NCBI GenBank assembly: GCA_025024175.1
Contig: QCXZ01000047.1
Coordinates: 1,021,028 to 1,085,027 of the forward strand
Length of the DNA stretch: 64,000 bases
DNA from: Rhyzopertha dominica
Lineage: Eukaryota; Arthropoda; Insecta; Coleoptera; Bostrichidae
Reading direction: 5' to 3'
Part shown: positions 45,016 through 56,758 of the stretch, in pieces
Position numbering within the stretch: the first letter of the stretch is position 1
Layout: the number at the start of each line of letters is the position of its first letter
The notes under the pieces: generated by a model
The model's database searches: none
What the model saw: only the letters and a program-made list of their open reading frames with translations
What the model was told of the DNA's origin: nothing
Translations under genes and position numbers: made by a program

Positions 45016-46283
45016 GTTTGGTCAATTTATTGTGAATCGGGCACCCAAAAAGTAAAAAAACATGATTCCGTGAGAAATGCAGTATGTTTTCAAATTTACA
45101 TTACAGAAGATGATGCTCAGTGTTCTCCATTTATTTTCTGGCAGTAATGCAGCCTTGAGTAAGTTTTCAAATCCTCTTTGTAGCATATTTGGAGGTAAGT
45201 TCTGAATTTCTGCCCTGATTCGTCCTTTTAAACAGAANAGACGAATAAGTTCTGGTATAATGTGTTCGCGCAGACTGTAAATACTTGACGCCTTCAAATT
45301 TCCATCGAAGAAAAAAGGCCCAATGATCTGCTCACCGATAATACCACACCAGACATTCACTTTCTGAGGGTGTTGTGTGTGGACTTGTTCCATCCAATGT
45401 CTGCAATTAAGTCTGTTCACAATACCATTGAGGCAAAAAGTCTCTTCATCAGAAAATATAATCCAATTTCAATGTTTCTATCATCATTCTATCATGTTCT
45501 TGTAATAAGTTAATTTTGTATGGATGAAACTTCTCTTTTTTCAAAATTTTCTAAACAGATTTGCTGCTAATACCGTGTCTTAGAGCACGCTGTTGTACGG
45601 AACACTTGGGATTCCCTTGCACATCTAAAAAAACATTCCAGCTACTTTCTTCATTCGTAGCAACCTTTGGACGTCCTGGTTTTTGACGATGTTTATCACC
45701 GCCGGTTTCGTAAAACGTTGCAATGTTTTAATAACTGTTGATCCGGCAATTGGTTCACGATCTTCATGAATTGAATTGTAGAGTGCAACTACTTCCGAAT
45801 AACTTCGCCTTCTTTCTCCATAACCAATCATCAAAATTAGGATGCAATCATGTTCAGTTAACTGAGACATTGAGATTGCAAATAACAAAGTCAAAATTAT
45901 CACGTCACGAGCAAAATGGAGACACTTGGAATTTTTGTCCTTACTTAGCGATAACGAATATGGTTTTTATCCTGAAGTCTTTTTGCAAGACCCAAGTTTG
46001 TTATTACACTTTTCTCAACCCAGAATCAATAAATTGAACAAGTGTGATACATTTTTGAAATCAGGAAAAAATATCCTTATCAATAATGTGCCTTTTGATC
46101 AGACTTCCCATTAAAAAAAATGCAACTTGCGCCCATATTTCGGAAACGAGAGCTGACAAGGAGTTGAAAAAAAATCCAGAAAATGCATTTTAATTACACA
46201 TAGACCCATGCACAATTTCAAAAAAATCGGTCGAACAGAACCTGATTTATCCTGCCGGTTCCATACTTTGTAGCGACGCTGTA
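45016..46283 (-). mobile_element. Mariner element, internally deleted
   Basis: A mariner transposase remnant runs from 45885 down to about 45025. Upstream on the minus strand, sequence continues to a plausible terminal end TACAGCGTCGCTACAAAGTA at 46283 next to TA. I did not find the matching end on the other side. The sequence rich in AAAAGGCACATTATTGATAA near 46095 looks like a long 5' leader. Confidence 0.6.
45022..45890 (-). pseudogene. Mariner transposase pseudogene
   Basis: It starts MSQLTEHDCILILMIGYGER and SYSEVVALYN, the N-terminal helix-turn-helix of mariner transposases. After frameshifts come KPGRPKVAT and then IIFSDEETFCLNGIVNRLNC with the first catalytic Asp, and VNVWCGIIGEQIIGPFFFDG. 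The block carrying the second and third Asp (QQDGA...PDLTPLDFF) is absent: the frame passes from LREHIIPELIR straight to the C-terminal AEIQNLPPNMLQRGFENLL. It therefore has an internal deletion as well as stops. The family matches the fragment at 19590-19920. Confidence 0.85.
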
Positions 46284-47640
46284 TATTATATACCTTTTCG
46301 CAAAAACTAGTGTGATGCGGAACTTGATAAATATCAATTGCAATTGTCTTTAATATCCGCAATAGTCTAATGAGACTAACACCGGATTCTTTACAAACTT
46401 GTAAATCATTTCTAAAACTTGATGGGACAACAAAACAAAACGAACAAGTAAGAGAATTAGGTCTAAGCAATATGCTTTAATTGTTTACGTAAAGGACATT
46501 TTTAATGAACTATCAGTCAATGTCATCATGCAAAACATGCGGGAAAAGGCACACACTGTATATTCAACAGAAAAGGTATCAACTACTAATGAAACTGAAA
46601 CAACACGCAATGTAGATAACACAGATTCTAAAACAGATACGCCTAGTAATACTCAAATCACCATGACTTGTTTAACGGAAAGTAAATACCTATTTGAACC
46701 TTCAGAGCCTTTTATCGACTGCAAGAGTAAAAATCGTTGATTCCGCATAAAAAATTAGCTGAAGGTCATAAAAGTTTAGGTATCATAAGACATTTTTAGA
46801 CATCCAATATGATCCAGAAAATGATATATTCATATATCTAATTCACAAAATTTCACAAACTCGAGTGTGTTAACGACGATATAATAGATAAGGTATGCAC
46901 AGCGAGTAGACGTGATCCAGCGAAGCTCCGGTTATTTGTGTTCGAAGTGCCCCATTTACGTGATTCAAATTTGCCAAGTATTTAATCATATCACTTTACT
47001 GCCTAGCCTTTACCAAGCAACACGAAAAAAACATTGAAAACATAATACGCTATATTAGTGTGACGTAGATGTCGGCCATTTTGCTGCGATACGTCAAGAT
47101 CCCGGATCCAAACCAACCTACTTAGTTGTGCGTAAGGGAGTTCAGCGTTTGGTGTAATTTTTTAGTGTTAAAGAGTATTTTAAGTGTTACTGTGTATGTT
47201 TGAGTAGCTTACACTACTTCGCTCTACTTAGAAAGTAGTACAAACCGAAATTACATTTAGACACAATGTATTGTTGAAAAGCTGAACATATACTAAGAAC
47301 GTGTGTGGAGCATTACAATTTACAAGTTTTACCAGAAAATGGTAATGGGTTGGGTCCCTGGATGTTCCCGTTATAATGAGAGAGAAATGTGTAATCTTTG
47401 CAGCACTTTTTTAGGTTGTTTTTAAACAATAGATTGCAATTAAATGTAATTTTGGTTTGTAATACTAAACTATACGAGGGAATGTAACCACTAAATATAC
47501 ACAGTAACACTCAATGTTCAGAGCAAAATTATAGTATAATACAATATTTTGAAGTGTTACTGTGTATACAGCGAAAGTTAATTACTGCCTGAATTGAGTT
47601 TTTATGAACATGTATGATATTCTTTTAATGGGTTTACAGG
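46284..47640. other. Non-coding, no gene recognised
   Basis: The 70-codon frame at 46528-46740 is Thr/Asn-rich without a domain. A 16-bp inverted repeat ATACACAGTAACACT/AGTGTTACTGTGTAT lies near 47496-47572. Confidence 0.4.
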
Positions 47641-47668
47641 CATATGAAGAAATGAAAAAGTATTGCCA

Positions 47669-47739
47669 CCCTTGACAGAGATTTGAACTCGGGCCTTTTG
47701 AACACTAGTCAAACGCTCTACCCACTGAGCTATCAAGGC
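47669..47739 (-). tRNA. tRNA-like Pol III unit (Thr-type anticodon AGT), probable SINE head or pseudogene
   Basis: On the minus strand a 71-nt cloverleaf can be drawn: acceptor GCCTTGA/TCAAGGG (first pair G-G mismatched), D arm GCTC-AGTGGGTA-GAGC, anticodon arm TTTGA-CTAGTGT-TCAAA (anticodon AGT), and T arm CCGAG-TTCAAAT-CTCTG with one mismatch. A and B boxes are present, and a TTTTT Pol III stop lies about 10 nt downstream. The T loop and acceptor are non-canonical and the sequence does not look like a usual threonine tRNA, so a tRNA-derived SINE or tRNA pseudogene is more likely than a working tRNA. Confidence 0.5.
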
Positions 47740-47944
47740 CCTATTCAGAATCGAGGTCAAAGCGGCATATATTCATCAAAGTTTTACTATGTAATGCTGT
47801 TGGACGCCATCCAGAGGTCCGTTAAGCACGTTTATGACAACTCACTTTGTCAGCATCCAGGACTTTGACGTATCGCAGAAAAATGGCCGTCATTACGTCA
47901 GCACTAACATAGCGTATTTCGGGTTAAGGGTGTTTAACGAGGAC

Positions 47945-47945
<1 letters not shown>

Positions 47946-48028
<83 letters not shown>

Positions 48029-48029
48029 C
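47946..48029. repeat. (TTA)n microsatellite, ~27 units
   Basis: An uninterrupted ATT/TTA triplet run of about 83 bp. The poly-Tyr open frame across it is an artefact. Confidence 0.98.
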
Positions 48030-48829
48030 ATCAGCGCAAGAGGAACGGATCAACAACCTCCAGGAAACATTAGAGGCTTCCTACAAGGCCGTTGAAGAAT
48101 TATCATTGCAAAGTCGTAAAAATAACTCGTATTTTCGGTGTGCATGAATAGAACAAGAATAAGGAGGGTAACCACTATTTCCATAAAAGATATCACGAGG
48201 AAGCGTCTAGAATTACTGAAACTGCAGCTCTGAATTCGGTGCTCGTAACGTATTGGAGTTACCAGGTTACGCCCTTACGTCAAGGATGTAATAAACGGTT
48301 GTAAATACTTTGTAAATGCTGTTGACGATATTATAGTCAATATGCAGAACAGTATCAAGGTCTACTTTACTCTCTACAGGCTGCATCAATCGGTCGGTTT
48401 ATAGGCGGGGAAATGTGAGGAAGGACGTTTAAGAAATGACGTATATGAGCGACTCGGGGTATCTCTGTCGCAACCGCCTATTGCCAGTAAACCGACTTTC
48501 TTGTACTTACAGATGCTTACGAGGCTTTTGTAGCCCTATGAAGACCATCTGAAAGAGGCGCAGAAGAATATGTATTATAAAACTTTAGCGGTATTTTAAG
48601 CTTCAGATTAAGATTATTTTGTTAGTAGAAATAAGTAATTAATTTTGTTTATCATGATGGGATGCAAAGAAGACTCCTCCCGCGGGACTACAAATATCTT
48701 GCCATAGATCTAAAGACAAACCGCTAAAGCAAATATGTATGCATTCGTATTAAAATTTTAAATCCTCAGGGAATAATTGCAAGGGCTGAGTCATCCAAGT
48801 GTATGCTGCATCATTCTTAGCACATTTTC

Positions 48830-50240
48830 AAGACTTTATCACCTTAGTTGCTGTTATGGTTAGCGAGATATGGTTGTCTAATGATGTATATTGTAGATCT
48901 ATCGATTTTAGCAATACCTGGTTACAACCTTCGTTATACACATCCTGCTGAGGGTCGTGGTGGCGAAGTGGCGGCATATTATCAAGTCGACTTTTTACAA
49001 GGTATGGCACGAAGAACTGTGACGATATTTCTGACCACAGTTTAGTTTATTGTGAATTTAGTACAACTAAGATTAAATGTGAGCTCAAATATGTTACTCT
49101 CAGGTCTTTCAGACCTTTTCAGACAGAAAAGCTTGGAATCTCTTGAATGGACTGATTTGATACGTATAACCAATATTGATCAGAAACTTGATAATTTCAA
49201 CACCTTAATTATTTCTCTCTTTGATGGACATGCCCCGGTGGTAACGTCTAGGGTAACAAAGCCCAAAGCAGTGTGGTGTCGCCCTGAACTTAAATATCTC
49301 ATGAGAAAGCGTGATGGATCCTTACGTAGATAAAAACGCAGTAAACTTCCTGAAGACAAGAGACTGAGGAACTTGACTGTGAACTCTATTAGGATATAAA
49401 AAATTGGTATATAGGTTTAGTTGCTTCTCGTGGAGATTCACAGACTATTTGGTCGGCTCTCCGCAATTTAATCATTGGTACTAACAAAGTCAGATCTGGT
49501 CTACCTTCTAATATGTCAAATAGTAATTCCATTTCAATGAAATAATATAATCATAGAATGCAATATTATGAGAATGCTCGATTTCCATCCCTACAAGATT
49601 TTTCCTTGAGAATGGTTACTTAAGAAGGGGTACACTCCGCACTCTTTAATGCAAAAATGATAATTGTGGCACCGCCATCTCGTTGAAAATGTTGCGTTTG
49701 TAGTCCCATTATTGATTTATACCTATTACACATCTTCAATTTTTGTATCGAAAAAGTATATTTCCCCACAATGTGGAAGAAAGCCATTGCAATACACCTA
49801 CCTAAAAAGTCTAAACCAGAAAACATGTAGGATTTACACTTGATTAGCATCTTACTTGCAGCTTCTTAACTATTTGAATCTGTAGTCTACAGATATCTGA
49901 CTTTGTCTTTTCTAGAAAAATAATTCCCGTTGCTGTGCGGATTCAGACGCGGTCGGAGCACTTCTACTGTTTAGTTTAAATAAGCATGATTTCGCAATGG
50001 CTGGCAAAATTCTGAATTAAGAACTTGAAAACTTAATGCTAATCACGGCCTTGAATTGAGTTAGTCTAAATCGTAGGTATTTGGTACAAAATTTCTTATA
50101 TTCTTTTAGTTTTTATATATAACAAGGTTAAATTTTGTTGGTCATAATAGATATTTGGGCCTCATTATGGACACTCCGTTCCAATATAAGCTCCATGTAA
50201 CAAAGTTAATACAAAAATCATTTTCTAACCTTAAGCCAAG
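48830..50240 (+). pseudogene. LINE (non-LTR) retrotransposon pseudogene
   Basis: Parts of one LINE polyprotein are readable in order: MVSEIWLSNDVYCRSIDFSN near 48855 (endonuclease, from the ETWL-S block), SDHSLVYCEFSTTKIKCEL near 49035 (end of endonuclease, SDH), SLEWTDLIRITNIDQKLDNF (49140 on), VTKPKAVWCRPELKYLMRKR, then FPTMWKKAIAIHLPKKSKP near 49760 (RT entry block), GFRRGRSTST near 49940, and HNRYLGLIMDTPFQYKLHVT near 50145 (C-terminal). Stops, frameshifts and loss of the RT catalytic block show decay. It is Jockey-like by motif style, on the plus strand. Confidence 0.8.
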
Positions 50241-50345
50241 GTGGTATATTCTGGTGTTACAGCTCGTCTTAACTACTGACCCCAAAACGCGTGCCCGTTT
50301 CAGATGGCGCCAGGTTCGTTGTCTCCCAGGTCGACTTGATTTTGC
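50228..50345 (+). repeat. Dispersed repeat, copy 1 of an inverted pair
   Basis: Shares CTTAAGC(C)AAGGTGGTA, CTGGTGTTACAGC and the long block CAGATGGCGCCAGGTTCGTT (continuing GTCTCCCAGG) with the inverse of 53190-53320. The two copies face each other ~2.9 kb apart. Confidence 0.7.
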
Positions 50346-51600
50346 TGTTGTGTCAGATTGTTGTCTCTGTCAAATTGACAAATAGATTATCACAAAACAG
50401 TCAAAGAGCTATTAATGTGAGTTGTAATTTGTAAGTTATCAGGATGATATTCAAGAAAATGTATGCACAGCGTTTTTTACCTATGACATTAGCAGTTTGT
50501 GTATTATTTGAAACTGGATCAGTTTCAATAAGGTATATGTGACACAGGTTTGTTTGAAGTGGGTAATTACCATATACGTACAATGTACACTACCTTCAAG
50601 AAGAAAGGCACACAATAAGGCATTTGACGAGGTCTGCTTAACATATTATAATCCTGTAGCTACACTCCACCTAGTTCCTATATATTGATCCTGAACGATA
50701 GAAAGTACATCTGAGTTGTCTATGCAAGATGCTATGAACTATATTAAAAGCAGGTATATACAACTACAAAGATATTGAGCAGTAATTAACGCTATTTTTT
50801 CAGCATTATTATCTGTTGGTTACAATAAAATGTTAGTGAAGGCCAAGACTACAGGGAAATAAACGACAAAAAAGTTAAACTGAACGACTGAAGCCATTGT
50901 TATAATAAATCCACTATAATAGTGGTGCCAGTTATAATGCAATGAGAAATTCACTTTACATAAGTATTTTCTGAGCTTATGTAGTTGCTGAAGCAAAAAT
51001 GAAATAGTATTTAAAATGTAAAACGTAACTACAAGGAATATTAATAACAGGAATCATTATTAAAGAAAAACACATGATAATTATTAAATCCTGTTGATAA
51101 TAAATTGGAAGACAATAGATACATATTTTTTTATAAATATTAAACAATGTTTGAGAAGTTTGAAATTATATTTATCATGAGAGCTTTTGTTATTACATGC
51201 TTATGTTAAATAAATGTCATACCATATACCTGAGGCTCTCTATTTAATTTACTGTTTTATGTGCAATGAGGTGATTAGCCCTCCGCGAATTTATGTTTGC
51301 AAATACTAATATTTGTGCTAACTTAAAAATACTTATTGTAAAATATCAATTTATACCAAACGTACTTATTCAAAATATCCACATTTAAGTAAAACGATTA
51401 ATTCATATTCTTCAGTAGATAAGTCTATTTTATAAGTTTACTACCTTATGGACAAAACCGTCAGCTTTGCTTGTTGGCCCTTGATTTTAAATTGCTGGTG
51501 TCTGGATGTAAACGTTTACAACTGTGCAATTTTAATTCTGTAGCGGTTGGAAGTAGAATACCTATATAGGTATAGTAAACGAACACCATGTCACATTTAT
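50346..51600. other. Non-coding, no gene recognised
   Basis: AT-rich, with short frames only and no transposon ends detected. Confidence 0.4.
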
Positions 51601-51624
51601 AAAACTGCAGAACTGACGAATTGG

Positions 51625-51870
51625 TTAAAGCTTTCGCGGCCAGGTGAAGAACTATTGTCTGATACGCGTCTGTAGGCCGTCGTCAGTTGGAGTTGCTTCC
51701 TAACGTTTTGCTAGCACGAGTGGCAAGCTTTTTCAGAGGTCCTTCCATCTCCGGTGCTGGACATAGACAGTCTACGATCAGCACCGGAGACGGAAAGACC
51801 TCTGAAGAAGCTTGCCACTCGTGCTAGTGAAATGTTAGGAAGCAACTCTAACCAACGACGGCTTTTACAC
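51625..51870. mobile_element. Palindromic PLE-type terminus with hammerhead-like core
   Basis: Arms at about 51680-51758 and 51773-51855 are near-perfect inverses (for example TAGCACGAGTGGCAAGCTT against AAGCTTGCCACTCGTGCTA), giving a long hairpin. Just outside the left arm, on the minus strand, lie CTGACGA (51686-51680), helix CGGCC/GGCCG (51679-51675 with 51641-51637) and GAAA (51635-51632), the order of a hammerhead. The sequence style is that of arthropod PLE noncoding ends. The short minus-strand frame across it is not a gene. Confidence 0.6.
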
Positions 51871-53189
51871 CCTAACCAGGACAACAGTTCAGATTTCACT
51901 GAGTAATATTATAAGAACCATCAGTATTTATGTAAAGTTAAATCCAGAGAATAGGATATACATACATGTTGATCATCGTTAGGCCAAATACCTATCCAAT
52001 GGTTCCGATCTGTTGAGCTGTTCTCGAGTTATAAGTGTGGCAGACGGACAATAGCACCTTTTGGAAAATGTGCTAAAAATAATGCATTTGATGAATTAAT
52101 AGATAAATTAAAAGAAGTTGATAACAACATATTCGGAGATAGTGTGAAGAAAAAATTGATTCTTTACATGAAAAATTCCAAAAGAAATTAAAAAAAAGGA
52201 AATGCCCATTGTGACGGTTTGTGCTTTCTTTCACATTTAACTTTTCCTGCAAATGCAGACACCACTATTAGTAAATTACTACCACATTCCATTTTGTATA
52301 TCACTACAAGTAGAACAAGACTGCAGTCTTCAGTTTGCAATGTGTAGACGCATCCCTTCTTCGTTCCTTTCTGCACAACTTTACCTGTTTAGTTCAAACC
52401 GTCCAACACGAACAACGTCTATGTCCACCTTTACGTTAGTTTTATAAAAACACCAAAACTATATCTTAATCAATATATTAACACTAGTTTATTTTTACTG
52501 CGATCAGTGCATAAGTTCTGCTACAAAGATTACAAAATATGGTTTTAAATTAATATATAAGAGTAATATCCTCTGGCTCTGTACGTAAACTGTCAGATCT
52601 TTCTAGGCATTTTAGTCTTTTCACCAGCACCTTGAGCTGTGAGACATTTGCTCAGAATATTGGACATCGGACACTTCTATAGCAGACACCACGAAGAATT
52701 AGTGCACTGCACTACAACGATATCAATCCCTTGGACTGGTCAAATACTTTGCAACTATACTCTATTGTGGGTCTAAATTTAATAAAGATTATGAGACTCA
52801 GCAGGTTTTTGTACTCCTGTGTATACGTGAGGACAAGTACTTTCTAACCATCAGTTACACCTTCGGAGTTGGAAAACAGCAAGCCAGCACACTAAAAATA
52901 AACAAATCAACAAAATATTTTTCACCTTTTGTTCGTGTGCATCACTTTGTATTGATAAATTATACCTACCTGTAATTGCAATCTGCAAGCCCATATACCA
53001 TTGTTTTAATCTGTCACCATTACCGCCCATACTGATGGTATGTACATGGTATAGACTTGTCGTCTTAAAGGTTAAAATCTGCACATTAACATTTATGCAA
53101 CACTTTTCTTATGCAAAAATCTTAATGCTAATGACAATTTCACAATTTGACCATTGCTCGCTGGTTCTGTCACGGTGCTATGCTTTTGA
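51871..53189. other. Non-coding, no gene recognised
   Basis: No domain-bearing frame on either strand; no terminal repeats seen. Confidence 0.4.
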
Positions 53190-53320
53190 TATTAATCAAC
53201 TTGGCCTGGGAGACAACGAACCTGGCGCCATCTGAAGTGTACTCAGATTTTGGAACCGACATTTGAACTAAAATGGCCAAAGCTGAAACACCAGTAATCT
53301 ACCACCTTGCTTAAGCTTTT
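53190..53320 (-). repeat. Dispersed repeat, copy 2 of an inverted pair
   Basis: The minus-strand sequence matches 50228-50345: CAGATGGCGCCAGGTTCGTT, and further out CTTAAGCAAGGTGGTAGATT. The pair could form a stem or simply be two insertions of one repeat family. Confidence 0.7.
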
Positions 53321-54290
53321 GTATGACGTTCTCTAAACGTCAATTTCAAAAAGCAATTATGCGATGCTGAAATAGGTGTTTATGCTTTCTAATTTATTGT
53401 GGTTAGGGCTTTTGATTATAGTTAAATTAGAAATAAAAAACCAGACTTAGCTCTTATATTATTACTAAATTAGTTCTGCCACCAGCCATGTCACAGCGTG
53501 TTGCCAATTTTTAACATAGTAGCTGCACTTCTGTATGTTTATTAATGATTATTAACAAACTGATAGTCCACGGGTCTAAAGTACCATACCTTTGTACTTT
53601 ACTTTCGTAGAGTCGCCTATTTATCCTTCTATTTTTCCCAAATATATATGGGTTAGCAACTGGATGGGTCATTTCTCGATTCTGGTGCTCTTCTTCGTAT
53701 GAAAAAAAGTAATCCAATGGCAGAGTAAAGTAGTAAAAGAGTCTAGTGATAAATGGACTAGGTTCTCTTCCCTTTTAAAGCTAAAAGCAACTCTGCGCCA
53801 TTAAAATCTAAAATAATCACATACCTTACTTTAAGGTGTTTAGCTAACATCAACTTTAACAGAGACAAGAGAATGTTTGCAAACTTTTCCTAATAGTATG
53901 CTGAATACCTTAGATCTCTTTACTATTTGCCACTGGTTTACTTTTTTCATAAAAAAACAAATTCTCAAATTTATCGAACTCTCGAGTGGTATTCGAAGGA
54001 CTATTTTTTGACGTAACAAGCAGAAACACTGTTTCAATATTATGGCTTTGATCACCTTAAAGTATTTACATATATTTTCATTGACCTTGTCGATTTCATC
54101 GAGTTACGATGTAATAAATCTTATTCTACTCATTTTTAATTAAGTTTGATGCCAGACGTCAAGCCAACAAGTATTTTTGTTACCATGCAAAACCTACCTT
54201 AAATTATTTCAGCGAGAATTTGCTCTTGTGAAAATTCCCACTATAATTATGTTTTGATTCGTTCAAAATGACATAATTGACCGAAATGGA
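53321..54290. other. Non-coding, no gene recognised
   Basis: Only short frames without motifs. Confidence 0.4.
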
Positions 54291-54295
54291 ATTTT

Positions 54296-54421
54296 TTGAT
54301 TAGTTTTTAGAAACGTCAAAAAAAATCTTCCATAGTTCAAAACGAACTAGTTCATTTTATGCTGACGAACTAGATAGTTCAGTGAGGCGCAACTTCGTTC
54401 GTTGGCGAACATCTCACCTCT
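54296..54421. mobile_element. Possible solo end of a hAT-type element
   Basis: It ends CGAACATCTCACCTCTG, the inverse of a CAGAGGTGAGA-type hAT terminus, preceded by subterminal GAACTAGTTC-like repeats. No matching opposite end was found, so this is tentative. Confidence 0.35.
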
Positions 54422-54534
54422 GATGCTTGACCACGCATGCGACTTCTTTGCTTTACGGTTTTGCCAGATCTCTAAATAAGGAGCTATAAGAGATTATGGA
54501 GTGACACACGCGTTGTTGGCGCTGAAATTAAAAT

Positions 54535-56380
54535 AAGTAATCTTAGTCTTTTGGGGTCAGACCGCGTTAGATTTTGGAATAAGGTCGACGTTTCGCCTGC
54601 ACTTGTAAGGGGCATCATCAGGAGGGGAACAAGGAGTATGGAATATGGTGCAAACCTAACGCGAGAAACACGTCCAAACTGAACCAAATCCCATTAGAAA
54701 TGCACGTACGCCCAAACCTAATGTGACATATGAGGAAATGAAGGCCCTTAAGGATTTGAATACAGATAAGTCCATTATAGTTACTATAGCAGATAAAGGT
54801 CCAGCCACAATAATTTTAGATATAACAGATTATGAGAATAAAATTAGAGAATTGTTAGATGAGGAAACATTAAAAATTATCCCGAGATCCTACCTCAATT
54901 TCAATTTCAATTTCCAAAATTACTAATGATCTTATCAAAAGTTCAAATCTTTCGAATGAGGAGAAGTCTCTTTTAACTGTTTCCGATTGTAAGGTACCTA
55001 AATTGTATGATTTGCCCAAAATACATAAAACCAATGTCCCGTTAAGACCCATCGTCAATACGATTGGCAGTTCTTGTTTCAGATTGGCAAAATTTTGTGC
55101 TAACTATTTAAAAGCTTATGTAGGAAAAACAAGTAGTTTCATCAAAAATTCTTCATACTATTGATATTATAAAAGGTTTAAGTATTTCAGAAGGTGATAT
55201 TTTAGTTAGTTTTGAAGTGGTTTCTTTATTTACGAAAGTACCCAACCCTGAAACGATAGATATCATCAAATCCAACTTTAATAGCGATCCCCTAGGTGAG
55301 ACGATAGCCAGATTATCTGAACATTGTTTAAAATCTACTTATTTCTTATGGAACGAAAATTTTTATGAACAAAAGTCAGGTTGTGCAATGGGTTCACCTC
55401 TAAGTCCTGTAGTAGCCAATTTGTTTATGGAAAATTTTGAATTTTAAACAGTTTTCGGTTTAAGCCAAAATGTTGGTATAGGTACGCAGATGACACTTTT
55501 GTTATTTGGTCCCACGGTATCGAAGAGTTGGGTAGGTTTCTAAATGATCTGAACAGTCAAAATCCTTACATAAAATTTACTATGGAATTAGAAAGCAATG
55601 GTAGTTTAGCTTTCTTGGATGTCCAAGTTTGCAGAATAAACACTGGTCAGTTAGGACATAAGGTTTACAGAAAACCAACACACAGACAGATAATTACATG
55701 CCACATCTCTCCACCCTCCCTCTCAAAAGAATAGTCTTATAAGGACGTCTTTACTAGAGTAAAAAGAATATCAGACGAAAGTTCTTTACAAAAAGAAATA
55801 TATAATCTTAAATCAGCGCTAGTGAGAAATGGTTATAGCAATAAGAATATTTGGTCAGATTTTAATAAAAGTGCTCATCCAATTCAAGTAAATTCTCAAC
55901 CAGGACAAAGTAAATTGAAGTTGAGTTTGCCTTGTGTACGAGGCCTTCCGGAAACACCATATTTTAGTTGTTGATGGTACATATAATAATTTAGATAAAA
56001 TTTTAAGTTCTACTAAAGATAAAGTACATTTAGAGTGAAAGTGTTTACAAAATTACTTGTTCTTGTGGCAAGTGTTACATAGGTCAAACTAAAAGAAAAG
56101 TAGTTACGCGTTTGAAAGAACACATACGTGCTACTAGGCTGCAACAGATAGATAAATCTTCTGTANCTGAACACTCATATTTGACTAAACACATGATTGA
56201 CTTTGATAAAACAAAAATTTTACGTACAGAAAAATATTATCACAAACGTTTAATAAAAGAAGCTATAGAAATTTGTAGGAATACTAATAATAATAATAAT
56301 AATAATAATGGGGATTGTGGAAATTATGAGTTAGGTGACATTTGGAAGGCTATTTTGTAGTTATCCTTTACCAAGTAGTT
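54535..56380 (+). mobile_element. Penelope-like element (RT + GIY-YIG)
   Basis: The left end holds the noncoding PLE terminus, including a minus-strand hammerhead-like order (CTGATGA as TCATCAG at 54615-54621 and GAAA as TTTC at 54591-54594, with GCC/GGC pairing between), also found at 15465-15600. A reverse transcriptase and GIY-YIG endonuclease follow. An (AAT)n-coded Asn run lies near 56285. It sits just upstream of the P450 gene, in the same orientation. Confidence 0.85.
54715..56360 (+). pseudogene. PLE polyprotein: reverse transcriptase and GIY-YIG endonuclease
   Basis: In order: TYEEMKALKDLNTDKSIIVT and IADKGPATIILD (N-terminal), a frameshift, CKVPKLYDLPKIHKTNVPLR and PIVNTIGSSCF (fingers), then SFEVVSLFTKVPNPETIDII (motif A, with the catalytic Asp changed to Glu), GCAMGSPLSPVVANLFMENF (motif B), a shifted frame with YRYADDTFVIW (motif C, intact YADD) near 55478, LAFLDVQV, and KVYRKPTH. 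Further on, ITCSCGKCYIGQTKRKVVTR and LKEHIRATR form the GIY-YIG nuclease. Several frameshifts and the motif A change make it inactive. PLEs copy RNA at target nicks made by the GIY-YIG domain. Confidence 0.85.
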
Positions 56381-56758
56381 CGTGTATATCTAGTAGGTAG
56401 GTGGTGCCTTTTTTGCCGTTAGGTTCTTTTTTATCAGGTTGGCACGTTGTTTCTATGACGTCTCGCTTCCTTGGTGATTTGTTTATTTACTTTCAAAATT
56501 TTGTTTGAACTTGTGTCAGGCAAATTTTGAGGTTCTTCGTCTTTGACAAAGATTACAGGTGTAATCGAAACGTGAGACTAATAACTTTTTGTCAGTGTTT
56601 TCAAGAGACAGCGATCATTCCGAGAAAATATTACCTCATGATTTACTACGTTTCATTATACACTTATTTACCAAGTATATTGCGAATTCAAAAGCTGCCT
56701 TCTCATTGTCACAGTATGAATCAGCATCAATTTGTTGAGCGCACCCACACAACCAGTT

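Noticed and set aside
46111..46470. 119-codon minus-strand frame
   Set aside because: It overlaps the noncoding leader and end of the mariner element; no domain.
46528..46740. Thr/Asn-rich 70-codon frame
   Set aside because: Low complexity, no domain and no flanking splice sites that extend it.
47834..48073. 79-codon frame with a long poly-tyrosine run
   Set aside because: It is the (TTA)n microsatellite read in one frame.
51711..51899. 62-codon minus-strand frame as a small protein
   Set aside because: It lies across the palindrome of a PLE-type terminus, and its codons mirror the other arm.
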